Position numbers and translations under genes: made by a program. The notes under the pieces are model-generated. The model searched no databases. It had not been told where the DNA came from and saw only the letters and a list, made by a program, of their open reading frames with translations. Below are positions 23,826 through 32,703 of a stretch of 64,000 nucleotides of DNA, one piece after another. Within the stretch, counting starts at the first letter, position 1; the number at the start of each line of letters is the position of its first letter. This DNA comes from Neobacillus sp. CF12 (GTDB taxonomy: Bacteria; Bacillota; Bacilli; Bacillales; Cytobacillaceae). The stretch covers positions 924,501-988,500 of the forward strand of contig NZ_JAUCEU010000007.1 in NCBI RefSeq assembly GCF_030348765.1, written 5' to 3'.

Positions 23826-24129
23826 CTATATAAAACCTGACTTTCTCCTTTTGAAACATCTACACCAACTACTGGATTCATTTTTTATCTCTTCCTATCC
23901 ATTTATTTGTCAGTAACCCCTATTCCTCCATGCAGTATCATAGCTTCGCTTTTTATACGAGATCATTGTCCCAACCAGCCTCAATCATGTTTCTCCAAGT
24001 AGGGGGCGGACAGTTTAGTTGACGGGATCATTCTCCCACGCACCCGTACGTCCTACCCTGGCTACTGATATAATAGATTCTTTTAAAAAAGGTCAACCAG
24101 TAAAAACTGGGTAACCTTATAATACGAAC
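23826..24129 (-). mobile_element. IS110-family remnant 3 (left end and first 17 codons)
   Basis: The left terminus is at 24129 (reading inward GTTCGTATTATAAGG). It keeps the whole bridge RNA region and the first transposase codons (MNPVVGVDVSKGESQV, ATG at 23881), then breaks off into R sequence at about 23831. Inserted in the opposite direction to copies 1 and 2 relative to R. Confidence 0.85.
23882..24129 (-). ncRNA. Predicted IS110 bridge RNA region, copy 3 (solo)
   Basis: Homologous to 9277-9526. On this strand the segment between GTAGGACGT and GTGGG is ACGGGTGC (24040-24047 region), which matches the reverse complement of R box B (CTAACGGGTGC) and the flank of this insertion, CTAACAGGTGG. 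With no transposase left, it could only act in trans with the intact copy. Confidence 0.65.
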
Positions 24130-24165
24130 CCACCTGTTAGTTTAAGTATAACCCTACACATATAA
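24130..24165 (-). repeat. R element interrupted by IS110 remnant 3 (right part)
   Basis: CCACCTGTTAGTTTAAGTAT and the tail ACCCTACACA, the end of box B. It lies about 137 bases 3' of the MFS gene. Confidence 0.75.
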
Positions 24166-24301
24166 TATTTTTATTGGAAAAGAGGTTTTTGTTCAAATGT
24201 TCAAAGATAAGAGTATAGCTTTTCAAGTTAGATAGTTTTCTAACTCCACAAGGAAAGCTACTTTGAATAATCATCACAGGTACACTCTAGGCCATTTATT
24301 G

Positions 24302-25530
24302 TTACAATGGTGCCTCGAGCTTTTCTAATTTTTCCCCTAAGCTTTCTCCCAATCGGTTTTCTTTCCACAAAACTGTAATAACGAAGCCAATGACCATAAT
24401 GACAGCAGCGAATAGATAAGGATAGTGGATGTTTACGTCAAATAATATTCCACCCATCGCTGGCCCACCGATAGTACCTAAGCTCGTATAGGTTGAATTC
24501 ATTCCAGCAACAAATCCTTGCTCTTTCCCGGCAGCTTTTGATAAAAAAGTCGTCAATGCCGGGCGAAGCAAGTCAAATGCGAGGAAGATGAAGCAAGTTA
24601 CCGCCAGTACTGCCAAATTGCTAGAGATTACAGTGGACACCACCGCCAATATTGCACCTATAATTAAACATAATTGGATCAGTTTTTTTCACCAAGTATA
24701 TCTACCATTTTTCCAAACATGAATACTTGCATAACAACTCCGAAGATTGAGCTGATTGTAATAATAGCTGCAATCTCCTTCGGCGTGAAGCCAAATTTAT
24801 GATCAGAAAAAAGGCTGAAAACTGTTTCATATGCTGATAAACCGAAAGCAAGTACAAATACAATGATAAAGGCAGTAAAGTAACGCGGATTAAGTGATCT
24901 TTTGAAATCGCCTATAAAGTTTATTTGCTTTGAATTAGCAGAAATTTCTGCAAGCTGTTCCTTTGTTTGCGGCTCTTTTAAGATAAATATTGATGAAATG
25001 CATGCTAAAAAGGCAATGCCTGCCGCAAAGAAGAAGGGCATACGTATACCGTATTCTGCAATAAAGCCACCGATGCCAGGTCCGATAATAAAGCCAGTAC
25101 TAATGGCGGCAGAAATATAGCCTATCGCTTTGGGCCGTTCCTGAACCGATGTAATATCTGCAACATATGCAGTAACGCCTGGCATAATAAAGGCGGCACT
25201 AGTTCCCCCTAGGATCCTGGATATATAAAGCACTGATACATTCGTGCCTAGACCAAAGATAAGTTCTGAAACACCAAAAAGAAACAAGCCGATTATGATG
25301 ATTTTCTTTCTGCCATAATGGTCAACCCATCGTCCTGCGAGCGGTGATATAAGTAGTTGTGCCACCGCAAGTACGGCGACAAGATAGCCCATCGTTTTTC
25401 CAGATAAATGCATGATATTCATAAAAGACGGCATAACCGGAACGATGAGACCTATACCTAGAAATGCAATGAATATATTGCTTAAAAGAATAATTAATAC
25501 CAACTTTTGTTCTTTAATTGTTTTCTTCAT
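24302..25530 (-). pseudogene. MFS multidrug transporter (NorA/Blt-like), frameshifted
   Basis: Two frames together give a normal 12-helix drug:H+ antiporter of about 400 residues. The first part (25530 to 24679) has GRWVDHYGRKKI (motif A) and SAAISTGFIIGPGIGGFIAE (motif C, the antiporter signature). The second part continues KLIQLCLIIGAILA in another frame to LEKLEAPL. The shift is in a run of seven A on the coding strand (24683-24689); eight would restore the frame. It could be a true mutation, a phase-variable tract or a read error. The start at 25530 (MKKTIKEQK) has GTGGTG before it. Confidence 0.85.
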
Positions 25531-25617
25531 ATATACACCACTTTCTGTATAAACATTCTCTACAATACTGTCCAAGAGGCTTCTACTCTTTTAGAAGGTT
25601 TCGTTCAATAAATAATT

Positions 25618-25658
25618 AAGGAGCTCATGATTATCAACTGCATAATCATGAGCTCCTT
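25618..25658. terminator. Strong bidirectional terminator
   Basis: Perfect 17-base stem AAGGAGCTCATGATTAT / ATAATCATGAGCTCCTT around a seven-base loop, between the MBL-fold gene and the MFS gene. Confidence 0.8.
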
Positions 25659-25724
25659 GTATCACTACAGAACAAATAAATGCTTAGAAACTGCACAAAA
25701 TAAAATTCTATCTGCTCTGATTCT

Positions 25725-26486
25725 TTATAATGAATATGATTCTCCATCATCAGGTACTAATACATTCGAGGAGATTCCTTTTTCATTAATAAAGCTTTTT
25801 AATTCTTCTTTTGATAATGTCCAATGATTGACAGCTTCCATATGGACAGAAATGATTTTTGCATCTGGAGCAGCTTTATAAACTTCATAAATGTCATCTT
25901 TCCCCATAATTAGAGAACCACCTTCAGAGAGTTGAACATCCCCGCCGTTGACCACAATGATTTTTGGTTTGTGTGTTTCAATTACTTCCTGAACAGCTTC
26001 ATACCAAACAGTATCTCCAGCTACATATAATGTTGTCTCATTTGAGTGTTTGAAGACAACGCCGCACACTAGACCAGTAACCTTTAGGATTTCGCCTCTT
26101 CCATGCTCGCCTTTTGTTTTAATTAGTTGGATTCCTTCAAAGACTGTATTCTCTTGTAAAACCTCTACATTTTGGAAGCCTGCATTTTGAATTTCAGTTG
26201 CATCTTCTTCATTTTGGGAAAATATTTTAATCTCTTTGGGCAGCGCTTCTTTAGCAGCATCATCCCAGTGGTCATAATGTAGATGAGTGACAATAACAGC
26301 ATCAACATTATGAATGATATCGTCAATGGATATTGGTAAACTAACTAAAGGATTATTTGAGTTGTTTTTTCTTAATAAGGGGAAAGGCGGGTAAGTCCCT
26401 TTTTCTGATAACATTGGATCGATTAAAAACTTCTTTCCCGCATATTCAACGACAATTGTTGCATTACGAATTTGATGTATATTCAT
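25725..26486 (-). CDS. MBL-fold metallo-hydrolase
   Basis: 253 aa cytoplasmic metallo-beta-lactamase-fold enzyme of the UPF0173/UlaG-like type. The metal motif HLHYDHWDD (HxHxDH) is seen near residue 80; further ligands are expected at the His of KTKGEHGRG and the Asp of VAGDTVWY, and His in VHMEAVNHW. Substrate unknown. AAAGGAG precedes ATG. A decayed Lrp-type regulator is divergently placed upstream and may once have controlled it. Confidence 0.85.
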   Translation of the reverse strand: MNIHQIRNATIVVEYAGKKFLIDPMLSEKGTYPPFPLLRKNNSNNPLVSLPISIDDIIHNVDAVIVTHLHYDHWDDAAKEALPKEIKIFSQNEEDATEIQNAGFQNVEVLQENTVFEGIQLIKTKGEHGRGEILKVTGLVCGVVFKHSNETTLYVAGDTVWYEAVQEVIETHKPKIIVVNGGDVQLSEGGSLIMGKDDIYEVYKAAPDAKIISVHMEAVNHWTLSKEELKSFINEKGISSNVLVPDDGESYSL

Positions 26487-26617
26487 ATATATTAACTCCT
26501 TTATCTTTTGAAATTTTCTCTGAACAATGTATAGTCTAAACTATTGAAAATGAGGGATACATAGATTAAGTAAAGTCTTTTGGCGGTTTGACTTTATTTA
26601 TGAAAGAAGTTAAATAA

Positions 26618-26992
26618 ATGTTAGATAACACAGATATGCATATCTTGAAGGAACTAACTAAGAACAGTCGGATTAAAATGAAAAAAATTGGGTGAAAAAG
26701 TCCATTTGACTGGACCGGCTACTTCAGCTAGAGTGGCGAAATTAGAGGACAATGGGGTTATTGAGGGGTACACCATTAAAGTGAATCAAGTAAAAATGGG
26801 GTATCTTGTTCACGCAATTATACATATTTATACGAAAAGCACGAATCATTAATCATAAACAACTACAAAGTCAGTGGTGAAAGCTGTTATCTTCTCGAAT
26901 GCAATATCCCATGCAATGAAATATTCTATGAATTCTTGACAGGTTTGAGCAATTTGGTGAGCTCCAAATTATCCATTGTTATTAACAAATAG
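26618..26992 (+). pseudogene. Lrp/AsnC-family regulator, decayed
   Basis: ATG at 26618 encodes LDNTDMHILKELTKNSRI, the usual first helix of Lrp proteins. A frameshift at about 26690 leads to GEKVHLTGPATSARVAKLED and GVIEGYTIKVN (the recognition helix and linker). Further on a third frame gives the RAM-domain end (SGESCYLLECNIPCNEIFYE). At least two shifts and stops separate these parts. It is divergent from the MBL-fold gene. Confidence 0.75.
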
Positions 26993-27054
26993 TATCAATA
27001 CACATGCGACATTGTGAAGGAATACACTTAAACAAATGGAGGCATTAATCCAAG

Positions 27055-27097
27055 ATGAACTACACCCGTTAGCTTAAGTACAAGTTTTCACAAACTT
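27055..27097 (-). repeat. R element, partial copy (box B)
   Basis: GATGAACTACACCC, GTTAGCTTAAGTAC and tail TTTTCACAAAC. It lies 67 bases 3' of tyrS, after the tyrS terminator hairpin. Confidence 0.7.
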
Positions 27098-27112
27098 TTT
27101 ACACAAGATAAA

Positions 27113-27145
27113 CTAGAGGCTGTTAATCGCATTAACAGCCTCTAG
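27113..27145 (-). terminator. tyrS terminator hairpin
   Basis: CTAGAGGCTGTTAAT / ATTAACAGCCTCTAG, a 15-base stem between the tyrS stop and the R fragment. Confidence 0.7.
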
Positions 27146-27163
27146 AGGTTTTAACTCTTTTTC

Positions 27164-28408
27164 TTACATTTTCACTTTAATAAATTTCCGTTTTCCTACC
27201 TGCACAATTATGCCGTCAGTGACAATTAGGGTTAAATGAGGATTGTCCACTTGTTCCCCGTTTACTTTTACGCCTTTGTTATCAATCATTCTTCTTGCTT
27301 CGCTCTTGGAGGATAACATTTCCAAACCAACTAATAGGTCGATGATTGATGTTTCCTTATCTCCTTTCCATTCAATTACAAGAATATCATCGGGCATAGA
27401 GCCCTTTTGGAAGACCGTGACAAAATGATGTTCAGCCTGCTCTGCCGCTTCAATACCGTGGTACATTCTTACAATTGTCTTACCAAGCAGCATTTTGGCA
27501 TCCCTTGGATGAAGTTCCCCTGTTTCTAACTGTTTCTTAGTTGTCTGAATTTGTTCAGGTGTAAAATCTGTTACTAGCTCGAAGTATTTAGTCATTAACT
27601 CATCTGGAATGGACATTGCTTTTCCGTACATTTCCTGCGGGCTCTCATCAATGCCGATGTAGTTTTTCTTGGATTTAGACATCTTCTCGACACCATCAAG
27701 CCCTTCCAGTAATGGCATTAGCAACGCAATTTGCTTTTCCTTCCCAAACTTTTCTTGAAAGTGTCTTCCCATTAGAATATTAAAATGCTGATCAGTCCCG
27801 CCAAGCTCAACATCTGATTCCAGTACAACAGAATCGTATCCCTGCATCAAAGGGTAGAAGAATTCGTGGAGTGAGATTGGTTTCCCCAATGCGATACGTT
27901 CTTCAAAATCGTCCCTTTCTAAAAGCCTTGCCACGGTGATCTTGCCTGCCAATTGAATTACATCTTCAAAATTTAGTTCAGTCAACCATTTAGAGTTGTA
28001 ATGTAATTCAACTTTTTCCATATCGATAACTTTTGCAAATTGCTCGAAGTATGTTTTGGCATTATGCTTCACTTCTTCATCTGTCAATTGTTTTCTAGCC
28101 ACCGATTTCCCTGTCGGATCTCCAATTTTCCCTGTAAAGTCCCCAATAATTAGTTGGATAATATGTCCGTTCTCTTGAAACTGTCTCATTTTGTTAAGGA
28201 CCACGGTATGCCCAAGATGAACATCTGGAGCAGAAGGATCTAAACCAAGTTTTATCTTTAATGGTTTGTTTTGCAGAACCGACTTGGCTACTTTTTCCTC
28301 TAATTCTTCAAGCGGAATAATGTCCTTTACCCCTTGTGTGTATATGCTCATTTGTCTTTTTACCTCAACTAATTGTTCTGCGTTAAGTTGATTCATTACC
28401 TCATTCAT
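27164..28408 (-). CDS. tyrS: Tyrosyl-tRNA synthetase
   Basis: Class Ic synthetase that charges tRNA-Tyr in the cytoplasm; 414 aa. The HIGH-type motif is HLGHT in the first 70 residues; the tyrosine-binding DQHFN and the KMSKSKKN motif are present; the C-terminal S4 RNA-binding domain ([20 protein letters not shown]) closes it. The sequence type ([17 protein letters not shown] start, Gly-Asp-Phe-Thr loop) resembles the TyrZ class of B. subtilis. ATG follows GGAGG. A T-box leader controls it and a MarR-type gene lies upstream, the same neighbourhood as tyrZ-ywaE. Confidence 0.95.
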   Translation of the reverse strand: MNEVMNQLNAEQLVEVKRQMSIYTQGVKDIIPLEELEEKVAKSVLQNKPLKIKLGLDPSAPDVHLGHTVVLNKMRQFQENGHIIQLIIGDFTGKIGDPTGKSVARKQLTDEEVKHNAKTYFEQFAKVIDMEKVELHYNSKWLTELNFEDVIQLAGKITVARLLERDDFEERIALGKPISLHEFFYPLMQGYDSVVLESDVELGGTDQHFNILMGRHFQEKFGKEKQIALLMPLLEGLDGVEKMSKSKKNYIGIDESPQEMYGKAMSIPDELMTKYFELVTDFTPEQIQTTKKQLETGELHPRDAKMLLGKTIVRMYHGIEAAEQAEHHFVTVFQKGSMPDDILVIEWKGDKETSIIDLLVGLEMLSSKSEARRMIDNKGVKVNGEQVDNPHLTLIVTDGIIVQVGKRKFIKVKM

Positions 28409-28436
28409 TGCTCATTCCTCCAAATTTTAAAATATA

Positions 28437-28672
28437 AAAACCACGCCCCTATAAAAGGGACGTGGTTTAACTTTTGCACGCGGTACCACCCTTGTTGAAG
28501 GAATTCATCCTTCCACTCTACGAATAACGGCTCGTCCGTTCTTTGCTTATAACTAACAAAGAAAGCTCCAGAAATGTAATTCGTTGTTATCTGTGTGTCG
28601 ATTTGCACCAACCATCGACTCTCTGCTTACAGGGAGATAACTACTACTGGGTTTCCCATCAACGCTTTTAAT
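28437..28672 (-). promoter_or_regulatory. Tyr T-box riboswitch leader
   Basis: The conserved T-box antiterminator AAGGGTGGTACCGCG lies at 28481-28496 on the minus strand, followed by the terminator stem CCACGTCCC / GGGGCGTGG and a T-run (28437-28468). Stem I features include AGCAGAGAGTCGATGG and GGTGCAAATCGAC. The probable Tyr specifier TAC occurs in GAATTACATTTCTGGAGC near 28571. Uncharged tRNA-Tyr would favour read-through into tyrS. The 5' end is approximate and runs close to the stop of the MarR gene. Confidence 0.9.
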
Positions 28673-28685
28673 ATTCAGTTGTTTT

Positions 28686-29207
28686 CTAAAAATTATTATC
28701 CATTATTACTCTTCTTAGGACTCTGGATAGGTTTTTCTGTTCATAGGCAGATAAACCTGATACAATCTGAACCTCGCCATTATGGAACTGGGGATAAAGG
28801 TCCTCCATCACTTTTTTTCCCTTATCGGTTAGAGAAACATACGTAATTCTTCTGTCCCTGTTATCCGTCTTCCTAAAACACAACTCTTTTCTTTCAAGAG
28901 TTTTGGTTATATTGCTTATTGTTGCTTTTGAGACTCCAGCGGACTCAGCTAATTTTTTAGTCTCAATTGATTCCCAGATCCACAAATCATAAAGCATAGA
29001 AAAGGCTGTCCAAGATAAGCCATATTGCGATAAGACTTCCTGTTCCATTTTATTTCTCAATCCTTGTGCTACTCGATAAATATTCGTGACGACTGATATT
29101 GCATCAAGATTTAGGGAACTAATAGGAATTTTAGTTAAGCGATTAATTGTATCTATTTCTTCAGGGAGTAATTCTCCATCTTCATTAAATGAATGAATAA
29201 TATCCAC
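28686..29207 (-). CDS. MarR-family transcriptional regulator (YwaE-like)
   Basis: 173 aa winged-helix repressor. The recognition segment is KKLAESAGVSKATISNITKT, followed by the wing KTDNRDRRITYVSLTDKG. The position just upstream of a T-box controlled TyrZ-type synthetase matches B. subtilis ywaE. The GTG start at 29207 is forced by an upstream stop, although the AGGAG overlaps it closely. Ligand and targets unknown. Confidence 0.85.
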   Translation of the reverse strand: MDIIHSFNEDGELLPEEIDTINRLTKIPISSLNLDAISVVTNIYRVAQGLRNKMEQEVLSQYGLSWTAFSMLYDLWIWESIETKKLAESAGVSKATISNITKTLERKELCFRKTDNRDRRITYVSLTDKGKKVMEDLYPQFHNGEVQIVSGLSAYEQKNLSRVLRRVIMDNNF

Positions 29208-29283
29208 TCCTAATTTTCTGAATCGTTAGCTATGAAATGATAATAACAAAAAATGATAAAGGTTGCAACACCAAGTTTTGATT

Positions 29284-29378
29284 ATTTAACTAACCTGCCC
29301 CTATACTTCAATAAGAACGTGCTAGAATCCTTATTGACATCTCTTCATTTAATTTAAGTGGAATCCTCTTTCACAAAG
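29284..29378 (-). repeat. R element, complete but diverged copy
   Basis: Box A (TTATTTAACTAACCTGCCCC, TATACTTCAATAAG), degenerate centre, box B reduced to CTTCATTTAATTTAAGTGG, tail CTTTCACAAAG. It touches the stop of the acetyltransferase gene. Confidence 0.7.
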
Positions 29379-29379
29379 T

Positions 29380-29943
29380 TTACTTTATCATTGAATAAAT
29401 ACAAGTGTCAGTTAGCTTGCTACCATCTGCGGATAAATCATCATTTCTTAATGTTCCTTCTAGTTCAAAACCTAGTTTTTCTGGGATCGAACGACTTTTA
29501 AAGTTTGTTGATTCACATCTAATTTCAATCCTTCTAAATTTGAGTTGCTGAAAGCCAAGGTTAGTTAACTCACTTACTGCTTCTGTCATATATCCATTTC
29601 CACTAAATTGGGAGTTAATCCAGTATCCAATTTCACATTTAGAAATCTTCCAATTAATTCCGTGAAGGCTAGCAGTTCCAATAAAATCATTAGTACCCTT
29701 ATGAAAGATAAGATAGCGAAAGCTTTCTCTTTTCAAAAAATCTATATGGGCATTTCTCAGGATAATTTCTGTTTCTTCAACAGTAGGAATTGCATTGTAT
29801 AAAAACAACCATTGCTTTAACTCATTAATTGAATATTTAATAGCTTGATTTACTACATTCCCGTCACCAGCTTGAAGTGGTGCTCGAAGAATTAGTCTGT
29901 CTGTTTCTATTTGTAACGGAACATCTATTAAAATAGGATTCAT
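29380..29943 (-). CDS. GNAT acetyltransferase, RimJ/RimL type
   Basis: 187 aa. Typical start LQIETDRLILRAPLQAGDG, the middle FIGTASLHGINWKISKCEIG and the acetyl-CoA loop YWINSQFSGNGYMTEAVSEL, then RRIEIRCESTNFKSRSIPEKLGF. Such proteins acetylate N-terminal amines of ribosomal proteins or small molecules; the target is unknown. GAGGGG precedes ATG. Array gene with an R copy directly behind. Confidence 0.88.
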   Translation of the reverse strand: MNPILIDVPLQIETDRLILRAPLQAGDGNVVNQAIKYSINELKQWLFLYNAIPTVEETEIILRNAHIDFLKRESFRYLIFHKGTNDFIGTASLHGINWKISKCEIGYWINSQFSGNGYMTEAVSELTNLGFQQLKFRRIEIRCESTNFKSRSIPEKLGFELEGTLRNDDLSADGSKLTDTCIYSMIK

Positions 29944-30119
29944 ATAATTTCCCCTCTCTAAAATTTTAATTATGACCTAATGAAACTTATATAATAAAAA
30001 AACTTTCACCCCTTATTTATAATTTACTCCAGTATAGATTCATTTAAATTGCTGTTAATGTAATTCAACAAAAAAGTACATTAATCCTCCAAGGGATCCA
30101 TGTACTTATAATTGTTATT

Positions 30120-30220
30120 AAATTAAACTGCTTCGTTAGGCGAATAAGAAAAGGCTGCCATAATGACAGCCCAGATCTTCAACTCTTGCACCCGTTACTT
30201 TAAGTACGATACTTCACAAA
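30120..30220 (-). repeat. R element, complete copy
   Basis: Box A (AAATTAAACTGCTTC, GTTAGGCGAATAAG), hairpin GGCTGCC-ATAATGA-CAGCC followed on the minus strand by TTTTCTT, box B (GATCTTCAACTCTTGCACCC, GTTACTTTAAGTAC), tail CTTCACAAAC. Confidence 0.9.
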
Positions 30221-30279
30221 CTTACTCAACGAAAAAGGCAATGTTAATTAAACATCGCCCAAAATACTTCTAGAATAAA

Positions 30280-30768
30280 TTAATCTTCTGTCCCTAAAAC
30301 ATCTGTATTTGGGGGCTCATAACCCATCTGACGGAGCATGGCTACTATTTGTCCCTTGTGATGAAACTCGTGAGTAATGGTGTGCATTAGCAATTTACGA
30401 GGAGTAATAGATAGTAGTTCAGGTGCTTCTCTCCAAGGGATTTCTCTCTCAATTAGCAGGTTTAATTTATGTCCATGTAGTTCTAATAATTCATTTACTA
30501 TTGAATCTACTTGTTCAAATCGTGCTATTATTTCCTCTAAACTGAGATTATGTAATTCTTCCCTTGGAGTAAGTGGTTTTTTTGTCTTCAATAAAACAAA
30601 TGAGCCAAGCCATGCAACATAGCAATCTGCTATATGAACCAATGTGTCTCTTACACTTTGCCAACCGAAACCATTAGTATGAGTAAAGTGATTAGGATCT
30701 AATTTCCCACAAAAATCTAACAGAGTTCCTCTAGACTGTCGAACCCATCCATATTCGTGTTGAAGCAT
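30280..30768 (-). CDS. DinB-family protein
   Basis: 162 aa four-helix bundle of the DinB/YfiT superfamily. The three metal ligands are in place: His in VHIADCYVAWLG, and His in LMHTITHEFHHKGQIVAMLR. Some relatives are thiol transferases (bacillithiol S-transferase); the function of this one is unknown. The ATG at 30768 is preferred, with AAGGTGG upstream. One of three DinB-like genes in the window (also 32704 and 50009). Confidence 0.85.
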   Translation of the reverse strand: MLQHEYGWVRQSRGTLLDFCGKLDPNHFTHTNGFGWQSVRDTLVHIADCYVAWLGSFVLLKTKKPLTPREELHNLSLEEIIARFEQVDSIVNELLELHGHKLNLLIEREIPWREAPELLSITPRKLLMHTITHEFHHKGQIVAMLRQMGYEPPNTDVLGTED

Positions 30769-30937
30769 CAAAACACCCACCTTAACAGATATAACTACTT
30801 ATTCTATACAGGTTTAGAAAACCCCTTTCTTACTGATTATTCATTTATTAATAAAAAAAGACCATTTCAAGTGCACCGAATTCTTATTAAACTAAATATC
30901 CTTTCAGAATAAAGGTTCTTCGAAGCATATCCCTATT

Positions 30938-30979
30938 TAACGTAAGCATCCGTTAGTTTAATAGCAATATATCACAAAC
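30938..30979 (-). repeat. R element, partial copy (box B)
   Basis: AACGTAAGCATCC, GTTAGTTTAATAGC and tail ATATCACAAAC, 94 bases 3' of the next gene. Confidence 0.65.
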
Positions 30980-31072
30980 GTTTTCTTAATTTAAAAAGAC
31001 TGTCGTAACAATCTTACCATGTCGATTAGAGGTGTATTTTCAGGATAGCTGAAGAAGGAGTTCTACGTTAAA

Positions 31073-31750
31073 TCAACTCATATGAATGTCATTGCCATAA
31101 CGAACCAATTGTAGTTTCCTTGCCAAAGATTGGGATGCGAAATTGTCCCAAGAAGTGCTATATAGAGCAGTTCTTCCTTGTTTTTGTACCTCTGAAGCCC
31201 ATGCATTGGTAACATCCGCACCGTATGCTCCTCCTCGGTAATCTTCATGTGTAAATACACTTGCTTCGGCCGCTTTTGAGGTCTGCCTTGCACTACAACA
31301 AATTGAAACAGGAATGTTATCTTCAACAATTACAAAACAAGGTTGCTTATTCTCAAAATCCTCAAACGTGTATGGGAAATGAGGCTTTAAAATTTCTTTG
31401 TTTTTATTAGTTACTATAATTGCTTTTGTACAAGTCCTGTCCCTGACATCGGGAAACACATACGCTGGTCCAATCCATAAATTATTTACTATACGGTCTA
31501 TGCCTAAAACCTTTATTACTTCTCCTAGATGAGCACCAGGATTTGACCCCATAACTTGTTCTAACTTCTTTACAAGACTATCATCCAGCGATTTTGAAAA
31601 CCTTACTACACTACCCAATCTGGTGGCACCAATAAAAATTCGTGGTGCAGCATCGTATGGCAGTTCATTAACGACTGTCACTCTATTTTCAGTATCGTGT
31701 CTAAATAGCACATTTACATGATGTACCATCAATTCTAAATCAGATAACAT
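31073..31750 (-). CDS. GNAT-like acetyltransferase, 225 aa
   Basis: Two-part protein. The N-terminal half (DAAPRIFIGATRLGSVVRFS) is a domain seen before GNAT folds in Bacillus proteins; the C-terminal half has VIVEDNIPVSICCSARQ and the acetyl-CoA loop HEDYRGGAYGADVTNAWASE. The catalytic details cannot be read. GGGGGAA precedes ATG. Array gene. Confidence 0.75.
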   Translation of the reverse strand: MLSDLELMVHHVNVLFRHDTENRVTVVNELPYDAAPRIFIGATRLGSVVRFSKSLDDSLVKKLEQVMGSNPGAHLGEVIKVLGIDRIVNNLWIGPAYVFPDVRDRTCTKAIIVTNKNKEILKPHFPYTFEDFENKQPCFVIVEDNIPVSICCSARQTSKAAEASVFTHEDYRGGAYGADVTNAWASEVQKQGRTALYSTSWDNFASQSLARKLQLVRYGNDIHMS

Positions 31751-31812
31751 TTACATTCCCCCCAATAACTTCATCATCCAATATTCAAGAAGTTACGGTT
31801 GTTTCCCTTCTT

Positions 31813-31910
31813 ATTAAACTAAACTGCCAGTTAGCACAAAGAGAAAAGCCGTCAAATTGACAGCTCCGTTTCTTTAATTCTTGCCCCGGTTAGCGTAGTT
31901 GATGGAACTA
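31813..31910 (-). repeat. R element, complete copy
   Basis: Box A (TTATTAAACTAAACTGCC, AGTTAGCACAAAG), hairpin GCCGTCA-AATT-TGACAGC followed on the minus strand by TTTTCTC, box B (TTTAATTCTTGCCCC, GGTTAGCGTAGTTG). Confidence 0.85.
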
Positions 31911-31960
31911 TTCGTATCCAGGTGCACCGGTGTATTAGGCTGTCCGTGAGCAACCGTAAG

Positions 31961-32470
31961 TTACTGTCGTTGGCGTTTATTTTCTTCGCTTTGACGGACG
32001 ATCTCGTCAACGACGTGCTCGATCGGTGCGGTGGCGTCGATTATAATTCCGTTTTTGGGAATGTCTTCTATCGTTTGGTGCAATCGCGCAATGAGTTCCC
32101 GTTCCGTTTTCTTTCCGCCCCACTCATTTTCCGGTCGCTCGTCAAGCCGCCGGTTCAATGTATCAAGGTCGACCTCGAGGACAAACACGCCGTCAAATAG
32201 ATCTATGAATTTCGAAAAGTTCCTAGAACCACCGCAGAAAAATGTTACCGCCTCATCCTGGTTGGCGACCAAAGCTTTTACTTTATCTACATACCAAATG
32301 TGGTGCTCGTGCGTGACGCCATCCGTCCGTGTACCAGTTTCCGGATCGCCTTGATAAGCCAATTCATGGTCACCATTAATGGCATGGTAGCCGCGCCGCT
32401 TCAATTCTTTGCAGACCGAAGTTTTGCCGGTGCCGGAAACACCTTCAATCAGATAATTCCTAATGCCCAT
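31961..32470 (-). CDS. P-loop nucleotide kinase-like protein, GC-rich gene
   Basis: About 169 aa. Walker A is IEGVSGTGKTSVCKEL at the start; the substrate region has YHAINGDHELAYQ and the CGGSRNFSKFIDLFDGVF stretch; the LID has RLDERPENEWGG. Resembles shikimate/AAA_33-type kinases; substrate unknown. Start at 32470 because GGAGGG lies before it. The gene is clearly richer in G+C (CGGTGCGGTGGCGTCG in its 3' part) than its neighbours, suggesting recent arrival from another genus. Both sides are R copies. Confidence 0.78.
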   Translation of the reverse strand: MGIRNYLIEGVSGTGKTSVCKELKRRGYHAINGDHELAYQGDPETGTRTDGVTHEHHIWYVDKVKALVANQDEAVTFFCGGSRNFSKFIDLFDGVFVLEVDLDTLNRRLDERPENEWGGKKTERELIARLHQTIEDIPKNGIIIDATAPIEHVVDEIVRQSEENKRQRQ

Positions 32471-32490
32471 GGCTAGACCCTCCATTTCTG

Positions 32491-32593
32491 TCGCTAAACT
32501 ACTTCTTTAATTCAATAACAAAAATGGATCGCCGCAGCGATCCACGTTCTTCAACTATGGTCCCCGTTACTTTAAGTACAATTCTTCACAAAC
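32491..32593 (-). repeat. R element, complete copy
   Basis: Box A (GTCGCTAAACTACTTC, TTTAATTCAATAAC), perfect hairpin GGATCGC-CGCA-GCGATCC followed on the minus strand by ATTTTTG, box B (GTTCTTCAACTATGGTCCCC, GTTACTTTAAGTAC), tail CTTCACAAAC. Confidence 0.9.
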
Positions 32594-32703
32594 TGATATT
32601 GCTTCACAAAACTGACCTGCAGCAGAACATCGAAAAGGCGATTTCTAATTAAAGGATCGCACCCAATATATATAGAAACCGACTAGATTAATATCTATAT
32701 GAA

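Noticed and set aside
28405..28611. A 68-codon frame upstream of tyrS
   Set aside because: It lies entirely within the T-box leader and its terminator.
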